Assembly: GCA_026393675.1 (NCBI GenBank)
Contig: JAPKZQ010000040.1
Location: forward strand, 1 to 64,000
Origin: Acidobacteriota bacterium
GTDB lineage: Bacteria > Acidobacteriota > Vicinamibacteria > Vicinamibacterales > JAKQTR01
Direction of reading: 5' to 3'
Length of the DNA stretch: 64,000 nt
The notes under the pieces are model-generated. The model was not told the origin of the DNA, ran no database searches, and was given only the letters and a program-made list of their open reading frames with translations. Position 1 is the first letter of the stretch, and the number at the start of each line of letters is the position of its first letter. Both the position numbers and the translations under genes were made by a program. Below are positions 15,321 through 23,399 of this stretch, in pieces.

Positions 15321-17305
15321 ATCGTCGCGGCTCCGGCCGGTGCTCGTCCAATCGCAAACTCAAATGCCCGCTCCGGCAGCAGCGCAATGCCAGTGCCCAG
15401 CACAAGGATGCCAAAGCCCATCCAGATCCAGCTCACCAACGGATTGATGACGACCTGGAGACTCATGGACTGGTCCTTTAACTCGTACGCCGGCATCACC
15501 AGATACAGGTCCTCGGCGATGGCCCGACGAATGGCGACATCGGTTGTCGGCTGTTCTTCATGCTTGCGGTAGAACCACCGGGCCGGATACAGCGTGCCCA
15601 CGGATTTTCCGTCTTCGGACACCGCCACCTGACCGGTCACCATCTGCTTCTGGCCGTCGTCCGTCACTTTGACGCCCATGTTCCGGACCGTGTAGTGACC
15701 CAGCGTGGCCTCTTCGCCCTGCTTCAGCAGGACCTGGGCGTCCATCTTGAAGCCTTCCCCGGCAAACCCGAGGAACATCAGCACAATCCCGAGGTGCACG
15801 ATGTAGCCGCCATACCGGCGGCGTTCGCGCATCACGAGGCCAATGGTCGCCGTCAACAGATCCGTCCCGGTCGCGTTTTTGCGCACCCGCGCACCGCGCA
15901 CGAATTCCTGCGTGATGGTCGCCGTCACGAAGGCGGCCAGCGCGAAACAGATGCCCGACGACCACACGCGAACGCCAAGCGCCACCAGCGTGCCCGAGAC
16001 GAGGATGCCGAAGAGCACCGGCCACACAAACGACTCGCGCAAGTTCGAGAGCGTGGAACGGCGCCAGGCCAGCAACGGTGCGACGCCGGTCAGGGCGAGC
16101 AGCACCAGGCCGAGCGGCATCATCCACTTGTTGAAGAACAGCGGGCCAACCGTGAGGCGATTGCCCGTCAGCGCCTCGCTCATCGTCGGGAACATCGTGC
16201 CGAAGAGGACCAACACCGCGGCGATCAGCAAAATCCAGTTGTTCGCCACAAACGCGGCCTCCCGCGAGATCCACGAGTCCATGTCGTAGCGCGGCCGCAG
16301 CATCGGCAGCCGGTGGATGACCCAGCCGAAACTGAACAGCAGAATCGCGACCATGAAGATCGAGAACATCCAGGCGAGGGCCCGGTCCTCTCCAAACGCG
16401 TGCACCGACTGCACCACGCCGGACCGCGTCATGAAGGTGCCGAAAATCGTGAGGAAAAAGGTGGTGATCACCAGCGTGACATTCCACACTTTCAGCATGC
16501 CGCGGCGCTCCTGCACGATCACCGAGTGCAGAAAGGCCGACGCCGTGAGCCACGGCAGAAGACCGGCGTTTTCAACCGGGTCCCAGCCCCAGTAGCCGCC
16601 CCACCCGAGCACTTCGTAGGCCCAGATCATCCCCAGCGTCAGACCGAGCGACAAGAACAGCCAACTCACCATCGTCCACCGGCGGACGGCTCGCAGCCAC
16701 GAATCATCGAGATGTCCCGTGATGAGCGCCGCCATGCCGAACGCGTACGGAATCGTCATCCCCACGAAGCCGATATACAGGCTCGGTGGATGCACGACCA
16801 TGTAGATGTTCTGCAGCAATGGATTCAACCCCTGCCCGTCGGCCGGCGTCTGCACCAGGAACGTGTCGAACGGGTTCTTGTGGACGACCATGAGGAACAG
16901 AAAGAACATCTGCACGCCGGAGATGATCGCCACCACGTACGGGATGAGTTCCCGATGCCGATCGCGGTTCACGTACACCGCGAGCGCGCCGAAGACGGCC
17001 AGCAGGAATACCCAGAACATGATCGAGCCGTCGAGGCCGCCCCAGTACGACGTGATCTTGTAGAACAGCGGCTGCACGCGGTCCGAGTAGTGCTGGACGT
17101 ACTTGATCTTGTAGTCGTTGGTGACAAACGCGTGCGCAAGGACGGCAGAGGCAACCGTCATGGTCGCCGCGATCAGATAGAAGGCCCCCACACCGCTTTC
17201 AACGAGTCGGCGGGACCCGCGACGCGCGCCAGAGAGTGATGCGGCGACGGCGTACGCGCAGATGACAAATGTCGCAAACAACAGGAAGGATCCGAGGGAT
17301 GCCAT
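15317..17305 (-). CDS. ccmF: Cytochrome c heme lyase subunit CcmF
   Basis: A 662-residue membrane protein that, with partners, attaches heme to apocytochrome c on the periplasmic side. The WWD motif WGGYWGWDPVENAGLLPWL (about residues 233-251) is intact. Conserved histidines occur in NPLLQNIYMVVHPPSLY and ASAFLHSVIV, and a large periplasmic C-terminal domain (about 500-620) precedes the last helix. AGGTGAG lies upstream of the ATG. The reading frame is full length. It overlaps the zinc-ribbon gene by 4 bp and follows ccmE after a 119-bp gap with a hairpin. Confidence 0.95.
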   Translation of the reverse strand: MASLGSFLLFATFVICAYAVAASLSGARRGSRRLVESGVGAFYLIAATMTVASAVLAHAFVTNDYKIKYVQHYSDRVQPLFYKITSYWGGLDGSIMFWVFLLAVFGALAVYVNRDRHRELIPYVVAIISGVQMFFLFLMVVHKNPFDTFLVQTPADGQGLNPLLQNIYMVVHPPSLYIGFVGMTIPYAFGMAALITGHLDDSWLRAVRRWTMVSWLFLSLGLTLGMIWAYEVLGWGGYWGWDPVENAGLLPWLTASAFLHSVIVQERRGMLKVWNVTLVITTFFLTIFGTFMTRSGVVQSVHAFGEDRALAWMFSIFMVAILLFSFGWVIHRLPMLRPRYDMDSWISREAAFVANNWILLIAAVLVLFGTMFPTMSEALTGNRLTVGPLFFNKWMMPLGLVLLALTGVAPLLAWRRSTLSNLRESFVWPVLFGILVSGTLVALGVRVWSSGICFALAAFVTATITQEFVRGARVRKNATGTDLLTATIGLVMRERRRYGGYIVHLGIVLMFLGFAGEGFKMDAQVLLKQGEEATLGHYTVRNMGVKVTDDGQKQMVTGQVAVSEDGKSVGTLYPARWFYRKHEEQPTTDVAIRRAIAEDLYLVMPAYELKDQSMSLQVVINPLVSWIWMGFGILVLGTGIALLPERAFEFAIGRAPAGAATI

Positions 17306-17335
17306 ATTTCGCTCTCACCTACCAGGGGGCCGGCA

Positions 17336-17361
17336 GCAGGCCTCCCCCACCGGGGGCCTGC
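17336..17361 (-). other. GC-rich hairpin between ccmE and ccmF
   Basis: GCAGGCCTCC pairs with GGGGGCCTGC over 10 bp, with one G-T pair, around a 6-nt loop. It lies in the 119-bp gap between the ccmE stop and the ccmF start. With no T-tract downstream on the minus strand it is more likely an RNA stability or attenuation element than a full terminator. It may set different levels of CcmE and the rest of the operon. Confidence 0.5.
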
Positions 17362-17424
17362 CGACGCGTAGGTTGTTAAAGAGGACCGTTCGGGGGAACG
17401 CAAGAGGAGCGCGAGGCGCGAACG

Positions 17425-17859
17425 TTACATGCCCGGGCTGCCCAACCCCTTCTTCGGCTCGTACTTCGAAGGACATTTGGCCATGACGCCGTTCGGGGTC
17501 ACATGGAAACCATCCGCCTCCAGGCGACCTTTAAGGACCACTTCCGAATCGTCCTTGAACGTGTCGGGCACGATTCCGATATAGGTGGCGTCGACGACGG
17601 CGCCTTTGCTTTGAACCTTGAACTTGTATTCAAGGGAGTCGCGTTTGCGCAGGATGGAGCTCTTGACCACGAACCCGTGGATCTGCAGGTTCTTCCCCTG
17701 CCACTGGGTGGGGTTCACCATCACTTCTTCCACGTGCTTGTAGTATTCGGTGCCCTCGTTCAAGGTCGAATAGAGGAGGCCGGCCAGGGCCAGAACCAGG
17801 ACCACGCTCGTTATACCGATTTTGACGGCTTTCTGTTTCATAGGCAGAGCGTTCACCAC
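17425..17859 (-). CDS. ccmE: Heme chaperone CcmE, CxxxY variant
   Basis: A 144-residue periplasmic heme chaperone with one N-terminal anchor (about 12-31) and the OB-fold core (NLQIHGFVVKSSI; YIGIVPDTFKDDSEVVLKGR). The usual covalent heme ligand is the histidine of HxxxY. Here the motif is C129-P-S-K-Y133, with Y133 conserved. This is the known CxxxY subtype, found in organisms that lack the standard CcmH. An AGGAG lies 4 bp before GTG 17859; ATG 17841 (MKQKAVKIG) is an equally plausible start. It is the first gene of the ccm operon. Confidence 0.92.
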   Translation of the reverse strand: MVNALPMKQKAVKIGITSVVLVLALAGLLYSTLNEGTEYYKHVEEVMVNPTQWQGKNLQIHGFVVKSSILRKRDSLEYKFKVQSKGAVVDATYIGIVPDTFKDDSEVVLKGRLEADGFHVTPNGVMAKCPSKYEPKKGLGSPGM

Positions 17860-17899
17860 ACTCCTGTCCCATCAGAATACCGCCCGGAGCGCCGACCGG

Positions 17900-18487
17900 T
17901 CAAACGCCAGAAACAGCCGTCGCACCCCCGGTCAGGCCCAGTTCGCGCAACAGGCCGTACAGGGTCGATACCGGCAGACCCATGACATTGCTGTAGGACC
18001 CCTCCACCTCCACCACAAACCTCGATGCGATACCCTGAATGGCATACGCGCCAGCCTTGTCCCTGGGCTCACCGGTGGCCACGTAGGCCAGGATCTCGTC
18101 GTCTCGGAGTGTCGCAAACGTCACCGTGGAACGCTCGACGGCCTGCCGCATACGCGACGCGTAGCACACGCAAAGACCGGTGAGCACCTCGTGGCTCCGG
18201 CCCGACAATCGGCGCAACATGGCGGCGGCCGCTTCGTCGTTCTCGGGCTTGCCGAGAATCAACTCCTCGATGACGACGACGGTATCAGCCGCGACCACGC
18301 CGCGCTGCGGGTACAGATGGGCAACCGCCGACGCCTTGGACAGTGCCAACCGCCGAACGTGGTCGTCTGGGCGCTCGCCGGGCAGCACGCGCTCGTCCAC
18401 ATCCGCCGGGACGGTATCAAACGCGAACCCGGCGGCGGTGAGCAGGTCGGCGCGGCGGGGAGAGGCGGACGCCAGCACAAGTCGCAC
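17900..18487 (-). CDS. maf: Maf family nucleotide pyrophosphatase
   Basis: A 195-residue Maf/YhdE protein that hydrolyses non-canonical or pyrimidine nucleoside triphosphates. Family signatures are ASASPRRADLL (residues 6-16), DVDERVLPGE, the catalytic VAADTVVVI, and SGRSHEVLTG. The C-terminal YAIQGIASRFV and SYSNVMGLPV are also standard. It starts at ATG 18487, 24 bp from the dispersed repeat (copy 3), and lies upstream of ccmE on the same strand with a 41-bp gap. Confidence 0.93.
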   Translation of the reverse strand: MRLVLASASPRRADLLTAAGFAFDTVPADVDERVLPGERPDDHVRRLALSKASAVAHLYPQRGVVAADTVVVIEELILGKPENDEAAAAMLRRLSGRSHEVLTGLCVCYASRMRQAVERSTVTFATLRDDEILAYVATGEPRDKAGAYAIQGIASRFVVEVEGSYSNVMGLPVSTLYGLLRELGLTGGATAVSGV

Positions 18488-18510
18488 ACGCGGATGTTAC
18501 ACTAGGCGGT

Positions 18511-18634
18511 CCTCGCGCTTCGACTCGCGATGACGGTTGCGTATCTTGCGAGACGATCCGGTCGCCGGTGCTCGCTCAGCACTAAGTCCTGAGGGAGTAA
18601 ACTCGTCGCCGAGTTTATGAATCGAGTGACGTAG
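18511..18634 (+). repeat. Dispersed ~122-bp intergenic repeat, copy 3
   Basis: Same orientation as copy 2. It shares GCTTCGACTCGC at the left, GCTCGCTCAGCACTAAGTCC in the middle and a degenerate right end. The internal hairpin is TAAACTCG-TCGC-CGAGTTTA, a perfect 8-bp stem whose sequence differs from copy 1 at three pairs, all compensated. It fills most of the divergent space between maf and the DciA-like gene. Confidence 0.85.
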
Positions 18635-18645
18635 GCTTCGACGTC

Positions 18646-18975
18646 ATGGAACCTGTTCAGCACCTCGTCTCGTCCGCCATTGCCCGCATCGTGCGTCCGG
18701 CTCCGCTCACGATTGAGAAGGTCATGTTCGCCTGGCGCGTCTCGGTGGGCCCAGCCCTGGCGCGTCTCACGCGTGTGACGCTCAGCCAGAACGGCGTGAT
18801 GGACGTGGTCGTCGAAGACGGTCGCTGGGTGAAAGAGCTGGAACGCTTGTCACCCACGATCCTGGAACGGCTGCGCGACCTCCTCGGACAAGACGAGGTT
18901 CGTCGCATCGAGTTGACCTGTCCCGCCAGCCCCCGATCGGATCGTCGCCGCCCCCGGAGCACGCGCAGTTTATAG
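18646..18975 (+). CDS. DUF721 / DciA-like protein
   Basis: A 109-residue protein of the DUF721 family, whose best-studied member DciA loads or stimulates the replicative helicase DnaB. The core VMFAWRVSVGPALARLTRVTLSQN followed by VDGRWVKELERL-type residues and LRDLLGQDEVRRIEL shows the KH-like domain. The protein is shorter than many DciA proteins and lacks a long tail. It starts 11 bp after dispersed repeat copy 3, which may therefore carry or influence its promoter. Confidence 0.78.
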   Translation: MEPVQHLVSSAIARIVRPAPLTIEKVMFAWRVSVGPALARLTRVTLSQNGVMDVVVEDGRWVKELERLSPTILERLRDLLGQDEVRRIELTCPASPRSDRRRPRSTRSL

Positions 18976-19032
18976 AGGCAATCCGGACGCGCATCATCAC
19001 GGCAGCATCATTATTCTTCAGGGGGAATCGCC

Positions 19033-19878
19033 ATGATCAGCACGGTAGGAGTCGTTGGTGCCGGCACGATGGGTAATGGAATCGCACAGACGTTTGCGCA
19101 GTGCGGGTTCCAGGTCATCCTCCAGGACGTGGTTGAACCAGCGCTTCAGAAGGCGCGAGCCACCATCGAGAAGAGCCTCGCGAAGTTCGTGGAGAAAGGC
19201 AAGCTGTCGGCGTCCGACAGGGATGCGACGCTGGCACGTCTCACGACCACAACCGACCTGAACGCCATGAGTCAGGCAGACTTCATCGTGGAAGCCGCCA
19301 CCGAACGCATTGATCTGAAGCTGAAGCTGTTCGGCGAGCTTGATCGCATCAGTCGCGCCGGCGTCATTCTCGGCTCGAATACGTCCTCGATTTCAATCAC
19401 GATGTTGGGAGCGGCCACCAAGCGACCGGATCTCGTGCTGGGCATGCACTTCATGAATCCGGTCCCACTGATGACGCTGGTTGAGTTGATCAAAGGCCAG
19501 GCGACGTCGGCCGACGCGATGGCGGCCGCGACCGCGTTGTGCCAGCGGCTGGGCAAGACCCCGGTCGAAGCGGCCGACTACCCCGGCTTCATCGCCAACC
19601 GCATCCTGATGCCCATGATCAACGAGGCCATCTTCGCGTTGATGGAGGGCGTGGGCACACCAGAGGCGATCGACACGGTGATGAAACTGGGCATGAATCA
19701 TCCGATGGGCCCTCTGACACTGGCGGACTTCATCGGTCTCGATGTGTGCCTGGCCATCATGGAGGTGTTGCACAATGGGCTGGGCGACCCCAAGTACCGG
19801 CCGTGTCCGCTGCTGCGCCGGATGGTGATGGCGGGACAGCTGGGCCGGAAGAGCGGAAGAGGTTTCTACACTTATTAG
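19033..19878 (+). CDS. 3-hydroxybutyryl-CoA dehydrogenase
   Basis: An NAD(P)-dependent dehydrogenase interconverting acetoacetyl-CoA and 3-hydroxybutyryl-CoA. The 281-residue protein has the dinucleotide motif GVVGAGTMGNGIAQ (about 6-19), the catalytic-region GMHFMNPVPLM with its histidine, NRILMPMINEA, and the C-terminal GLGDPKYRPCPLLRRMV and GRKSGRGFY. This is the length and layout of the single-domain HBD/PaaH-type enzymes. GGGGG lies 7 bp before the ATG. It could act in butyrate-type metabolism or fatty acid and amino acid breakdown; no pathway neighbours are present. Confidence 0.92.
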   Translation: MISTVGVVGAGTMGNGIAQTFAQCGFQVILQDVVEPALQKARATIEKSLAKFVEKGKLSASDRDATLARLTTTTDLNAMSQADFIVEAATERIDLKLKLFGELDRISRAGVILGSNTSSISITMLGAATKRPDLVLGMHFMNPVPLMTLVELIKGQATSADAMAAATALCQRLGKTPVEAADYPGFIANRILMPMINEAIFALMEGVGTPEAIDTVMKLGMNHPMGPLTLADFIGLDVCLAIMEVLHNGLGDPKYRPCPLLRRMVMAGQLGRKSGRGFYTY

Positions 19879-19948
19879 CGTGCTGCCAACGCGGCGGAAT
19901 GGCGACGGCAGAAACTGCAATCGGCAGCCGCTCAGAAGTACGCAAATT

Positions 19949-19969
19949 CTGCGCCATGTGATGGCGCAG
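19949..19969. other. Perfect hairpin downstream of the dehydrogenase gene
   Basis: CTGCGCCAT and ATGGCGCAG form a perfect 9-bp stem around GTG. It lies 70 bp past the dehydrogenase stop and about 70 bp before the recA -35 box. No T-run follows, so it may be a weak terminator or a protein-binding palindrome. Confidence 0.5.
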
Positions 19970-20038
19970 GCGAAAGTCTCAATAGCCGTAACTTACTGAT
20001 TATCAAGGCCTCCGCGTTATCTGCGGCGTCATCTTCGC

Positions 20039-20067
20039 TTGACATAGCGATGGCACGTTTCTAGAAT
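20039..20067 (+). promoter_or_regulatory. sigma70-type promoter of recA
   Basis: TTGACA (20039-20044), a 17-bp spacer and TAGAAT (20062-20067) make a near-consensus promoter. Transcription would start near 20074, giving a leader of about 30 nt. I could not identify a LexA operator with confidence. Confidence 0.85.
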
Positions 20068-20103
20068 AGGATCCTTCTGTTACATCGCCACCAAGGAGTG
20101 TTC

Positions 20104-21171
20104 ATGGCTGTCGACGAACGCAACGAGAGAACCAAGGCCCTGGAAGTCGCCCTCACGCAGATCGAGAAGCAGTTCGGTAAAGGCTCGATCATGCGGCTTG
20201 GCCAGAAGGGCGCCATTCTGCCTATTGACGCGATTTCCACCGGAGCGGTCAGCCTCGATTATGCCCTCGGCGTCGGTGGCGTACCCCGCGGCCGCGTGAC
20301 TGAAATCTACGGGCCGGAGTCGTCGGGGAAGACGACCCTCGCGCTTCAGGTGATTGCGCAGGCACAAAAACTCGGCGGGATGGCGGCCTTCGTCGATGCC
20401 GAGCACGCCCTCGACGCAGCCTATGCGCAGAAACTCGGCGTCGTACTCGACAACCTCCTGGTGTCCCAGCCGGACCACGGCGAGCAGGCGCTCGAAATCG
20501 TCGAGGTGCTGGTTCGATCGGGCGGCGTGGATGTCGTGGTGGTCGACTCGGTGGCCGCGTTGGTGCCTCGCGCCGAGATCGAGGGTGAGATGGGCGAGGC
20601 GCAGATGGGCCTGCAGGCGCGACTGATGTCGCAAGCACTGCGCAAGCTCACCGGCGTCGTCTCCAAATCGGGAACGTGCCTGATCTTCATCAACCAGTTA
20701 CGCGAAAAGATCGGCGTCATGTTCGGCAATCCCGAAACCACCACCGGCGGGCGTGCGCTCAAGTTCTACGCCTCCGTGCGCCTCGACATCCGGCGCATCG
20801 CCAGCATCAAGGAAGGCGAAGCCGTCATCGGTGGACGGGTGCGCGTCAAGGTCGTCAAGAACAAGGTGGCGCCGCCGTTCCGCGAGGCGGAATTCGACAT
20901 TCTGTACGGCGAGGGGATCTCACGTGAAGGCGACCTGCTCGACCTCGCCGTCGAGCACAAGATCGTCGAGAAGAGCGGCACCTGGTTCTCCTATGCCAAT
21001 GAACGACTCGGCCAGGGCCGCGAAAACGCGAAGCAGTTCCTCCGTGAGAATCCGGACCTCTGCAAGAAGCTCGAAGATCGGGTACGCAAGGAACTCGGCT
21101 TGGTGAGAGATGCGGACGCGCCGGCCGAACCGGTGGCTGAGAAGGAGAAACCGCCGGCGCCGCGTAAATAG
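20104..21171 (+). CDS. recA: Recombinase RecA
   Basis: The 355-residue strand-exchange and LexA-coprotease ATPase. The N-terminal [20 protein letters not shown], Walker [10 protein letters not shown] (residues 70-78), Walker [12 protein letters not shown]2-region [20 protein letters not shown] and the MAW-type [11 protein letters not shown] are all present. AAGGAG (20093-20098) is 5 bp before the ATG at 20104, which decides this start over the GTG six bases upstream. The acidic/proline C-terminal tail ([15 protein letters not shown]) is usual. The gene is monocistronic, with tRNA-Phe 75 bp downstream. Confidence 0.97.
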   Translation: MAVDERNERTKALEVALTQIEKQFGKGSIMRLGQKGAILPIDAISTGAVSLDYALGVGGVPRGRVTEIYGPESSGKTTLALQVIAQAQKLGGMAAFVDAEHALDAAYAQKLGVVLDNLLVSQPDHGEQALEIVEVLVRSGGVDVVVVDSVAALVPRAEIEGEMGEAQMGLQARLMSQALRKLTGVVSKSGTCLIFINQLREKIGVMFGNPETTTGGRALKFYASVRLDIRRIASIKEGEAVIGGRVRVKVVKNKVAPPFREAEFDILYGEGISREGDLLDLAVEHKIVEKSGTWFSYANERLGQGRENAKQFLRENPDLCKKLEDRVRKELGLVRDADAPAEPVAEKEKPPAPRK

Positions 21172-21188
21172 CGCAGCGCGCGTCGTCG

Positions 21189-21217
21189 TTGTCGTGGTCG
21201 GATCCGCGTGCTATATT
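21189..21217 (+). promoter_or_regulatory. Promoter of tRNA-Phe
   Basis: TTGTCG (21189-21194), a 17-bp spacer and TATATT (21212-21217), preceded by TGC as an extended -10, lie 29 bp upstream of the tRNA. The predicted start is near 21224. Confidence 0.75.
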
Positions 21218-21246
21218 GAAAAGCCCGCGAGGGCCAGACCTCACGT

Positions 21247-21322
21247 GCCGAGGTAGCTCAGTTGGTAGAGCACTGCACTGAAAATGCAGGGGTCCCCAGT
21301 TCAAGTCTGGGCCTCGGCACCA
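21247..21322 (+). tRNA. tRNA-Phe (GAA)
   Basis: A 76-nt cloverleaf with the acceptor GCCGAGG pairing to CCTCGGC, a D-arm AGCTCAGTTGGTAGAGC, anticodon loop CTGAAAA (anticodon GAA), the T-loop GTTCAAGTC, and an encoded CCA. Its 3' 45 nt is the left attachment core of the integrated element, which restores the gene exactly. Confidence 0.97.
21278..21322 (+). repeat. attL core (tRNA-Phe 3' half)
   Basis: The 45 bp from the anticodon loop (CTGAAAATGCAGG) through the CCA end are identical to 32108-32152. Sequence diverges at once on both sides (CGTAAAG after attL, GAAACCCC after attR). Confidence 0.95.
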
Positions 21323-21390
21323 CGTAAAGCCAACAAACACAGCGGCTTAGACATTCGGGACAACCGAAGGTCTGTGCGGCGATATTCCCA

Positions 21391-21409
21391 GTGGTGCCCT
21401 GGGTGGTGC
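21391..21409 (+). promoter_or_regulatory. Candidate integrase arm-type sites, left end
   Basis: Two direct GTGGTGC heptamers (21391-21397 and 21403-21409) start 12 bp apart. The same pair with the same spacing lies at 31955-31973 near the other end. The wider context AGTGGTGC-N5-GTGGTGCT is shared. The remaining part of the 21323-21673 gap shows no gene. Confidence 0.55.
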
Positions 21410-21635
21410 TCGGTAGGTCGAAAGTGCCGCTCTACCGCTGTGGCGGCTTCGAGTGCGAATCCAAGTTCAACTTGATGTTGTCAGCCGCCCGCACGGCCGG
21501 CGAGTTCGACGTAGATCGAAGTCGTCCGGCAACATCGCTGAGATTCTAACCCGCAGGTCCACTCGGACCTATCCCCCACCATCTCTGACCGTCCCTTTAC
21601 TCAAGAAGTCGCGTGGAAATCTCCCGCGATGTCGC

Positions 21636-21665
21636 TTGACTCGTGTAACGTAGTTGCTTTACAGT
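21636..21665 (+). promoter_or_regulatory. Candidate promoter of the ribbon-helix-helix gene
   Basis: TTGACT (21636-21641), an 18-bp spacer and TACAGT (21660-21665). The start would be near 21672, almost at the ATG at 21674, so the message would be leaderless or nearly so. Confidence 0.45.
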
Positions 21666-21673
21666 GGCTCGTG

Positions 21674-21859
21674 ATGGCGGACCGAGTACTGCTCAACTTC
21701 CGAATCGATCACGAGCTGGCCGAGGGCTTGAAGGCGGTGGCCGTCCGCGACGGCGTGCCGCAGTCTGAGCAGGTGCGGCGAGCGATTCGGCGGTGGTTGG
21801 AAGATCGGAAAGCGATCAAGGCGGAGCGTCCACGGCCGGCAAGCCGCAAACGCTCCTAA
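21674..21859 (+). CDS. Small ribbon-helix-helix DNA-binding protein
   Basis: A 61-residue protein: an N-terminal beta strand (ADRVLLNFRID), helix LAEGLKAVAVRDG and helix PQSEQVRRAIRRWLEDR, then a basic tail. This is the CopG/Arc/MetJ layout, so it probably binds operator DNA as a dimer. It is the first gene inside attL and could be the element's repressor or a plasmid-type copy regulator. ATG 21674 is preferred over an upstream start that would precede the promoter. Confidence 0.7.
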   Translation: MADRVLLNFRIDHELAEGLKAVAVRDGVPQSEQVRRAIRRWLEDRKAIKAERPRPASRKRS

Positions 21860-21939
21860 ACCGTCACCCTGCGTAACCAGGCCGACGATCTGCTGGCTAT
21901 TCTACCAGCGACCCGCCGGCCTCCGATCCTGGAGGCAGT

Positions 21940-22269
21940 ATGGCAACATCCCGCAAGCGGAAACCTCAACAGTCCCCCGTAGACACACATGAACGCTTCG
22001 TGCAGGCTAGGCGCCAGCTTCAGCGAGACGCGCAAGCCCTTGTCGCCGACTTCTTCGCGTCGTTCGACTTCTTGGGCGCGATTGCTGAGAGACAGGACTG
22101 TGAGCAGTTGGCCAAGAAACACGCCGCGGCCGAATTACGGATCTCGGAGAGCGGCGATGCGGCCCTGACGAAACAACTGGCCGAAGAGAAAGCGATGTAC
22201 GCGATCGGCGTGGCAGTTGGTCAGCGGCTGGAGGCCCGCGCGTTCGACACGACTGGCGGTGTCCGATGA
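21940..22269 (+). CDS. Hypothetical element protein (109 aa)
   Basis: No family recognised. It has a basic N-terminus (MATSRKRKPQQS), then a mostly helical charged region (RFVQARRQLQRDAQALVADFF; CEQLAKKHAAAELRISES). It overlaps the next gene by 4 bp (ATGA) and begins a three-gene coupled set with the genes at 22266 and 22529. Confidence 0.6.
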   Translation: MATSRKRKPQQSPVDTHERFVQARRQLQRDAQALVADFFASFDFLGAIAERQDCEQLAKKHAAAELRISESGDAALTKQLAEEKAMYAIGVAVGQRLEARAFDTTGGVR

Positions 22270-22532
22270 GCGCGCCACACACGCCGACCGTTGAAGAACG
22301 ACTATGCGAAGTGGAGTCGACGCTTGCACTGCTGCTGTTGACGACGCGCGCCCTGTCGTCGTGTGACGAGCTCTGCCTCGACGACAACGACAAATCCGCC
22401 GCGTGGGCGAAACTGGACGACCTCACGATAGATGCCCTGGCCAACACGCGCGCAGTCAAACACGCGTTGCCGTTCGCCAGCTCGAACCTTCGCGCGCCCG
22501 ATGCAGAGAAACGATCGGCGGTGCCGTCATGA
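22266..22532 (+). CDS. Hypothetical element protein (88 aa)
   Basis: No family recognised. The N-terminal half has a helical pattern (TVEERLCEVESTLALLLLTTRAL), possibly a short coiled coil; the rest is polar. It overlaps both neighbours by 4 bp, so it is probably translated with them. Confidence 0.55.
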   Translation: MSAPHTPTVEERLCEVESTLALLLLTTRALSSCDELCLDDNDKSAAWAKLDDLTIDALANTRAVKHALPFASSNLRAPDAEKRSAVPS

Positions 22533-22891
22533 CGCGCAACGTGCTGTTCGTCAGTGAGCTCATGGAGGCCTTGGGTTGTAGTCGCCGCACCATCGAGCGA
22601 TGGCGGCGGGCGGGGCGATTCCCGATTCCAGAAGTGTTGCCGCGGCTGGGACGTCGGCCGCGATTCCGTCGAGCGGATGTCGAGGCGTACGTCGACGGCA
22701 CGTCACGACGACGGCCGGCGGCACAAGGGACAGTACGAAGATGCGACCAGGCTCCAGCGGATCGGCGGGGGAAATTGTCTTTGTGCACCGTACAACGCCG
22801 TTGGACGTTCGGACATCCCGATCCTGTAGCGCATGCCGAGGCACAGCCGTTGCGAATGAGCCGCCCCGCTACGGCGGCCCAGTGTCCGTGA
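22529..22891 (+). CDS. MerR/AlpA-type helix-turn-helix protein
   Basis: A 120-residue protein with an N-terminal winged HTH: VSELMEALGCSRRTIERWRRAGRFP (residues 8-32), then PRLGRRPRFRRADVEAYV, the pattern of AlpA/excisionase proteins. The C-terminal 50 residues are basic and low in structure, so the true domain is the first 65. ATG 22529 overlaps the upstream stop. It may be a transcriptional activator or directionality factor for the element. Another HTH of this class lies at 29496-29738. Confidence 0.7.
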   Translation: MTRNVLFVSELMEALGCSRRTIERWRRAGRFPIPEVLPRLGRRPRFRRADVEAYVDGTSRRRPAAQGTVRRCDQAPADRRGKLSLCTVQRRWTFGHPDPVAHAEAQPLRMSRPATAAQCP

Positions 22892-23034
22892 GACGGTTGC
22901 GGACTATCCGTCCACGAACTATAGTCCACACAAATCACAGCCCCCACGGACAATCAGCGGCATTCTCAGAAGAGCGTTCGACGATCGGAACGGGAACGCC
23001 GTAGACGAGCTGCCGCAGGCTCGGAGACCTACCC

Positions 23035-23250
23035 ATGACTCGACGCGACCAATGGATCGTCGTCGCCCTTGTGTTGGTCGTCGCCCTGCTGTACCTGGCG
23101 TTCCCGCGCTACGAGTGGCGCCAGGCGACCAATGGGCGCATGACTCGCGTTGACCGCTGGACTGGCCAGGCCGACTTCATGGTACCGGGGGCGGACGGCC
23201 AATATGTCCCATACGTGCGTCCGCTGGCACCGACGGAGCCCGTAAAATGA
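23035..23250 (+). CDS. Small single-span membrane protein
   Basis: A 71-residue protein with one N-terminal helix (WIVVALVLVVALLYLAF, residues 7-23) after a basic start (MTRRDQ), then a polar exported or cytoplasmic part. Function unknown. It overlaps a 33-codon frame by 4 bp. The 143 bp upstream hold no feature I can support. Confidence 0.55.
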   Translation: MTRRDQWIVVALVLVVALLYLAFPRYEWRQATNGRMTRVDRWTGQADFMVPGADGQYVPYVRPLAPTEPVK

Positions 23251-23348
23251 CCACCAAACCCACGCTCGCCGCCCTGCTCGACGATTGCTGCGCCCACTAC
23301 AACAGCCTCGAGGCCAGCGCCGTTTCACTCAGGTATGGAGGTTGTTAG
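23247..23348 (+). CDS. Very short ORF (33 aa), possibly a truncated gene
   Basis: It begins at an ATG overlapping the previous stop (ATGA) and reads MTTKPTLAALLDDCCAHYN... to ...SLRYGGC. The coupled start suggests that a real gene began here. The short length and abrupt end suggest truncation; I cannot identify a family. Confidence 0.35.
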   Translation: MTTKPTLAALLDDCCAHYNSLEASAVSLRYGGC

Positions 23349-23399
23349 GCTGTAGAAGGTTGACGCCTCCGCGAATGGCGCCAGGCTCGCTGACTCATG

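Noticed and set aside
15560-17239. 559-codon open frame on the plus strand
   Set aside because: It lies wholly antisense to ccmF, with His/Arg/Gln-rich composition and no domain. The ccmF frame has all family motifs.
19949-19969. LexA operator for recA
   Set aside because: It is a perfect palindrome but GC-rich, with no match to known LexA boxes, and about 70 bp upstream of the -35. Listed as an unassigned hairpin.
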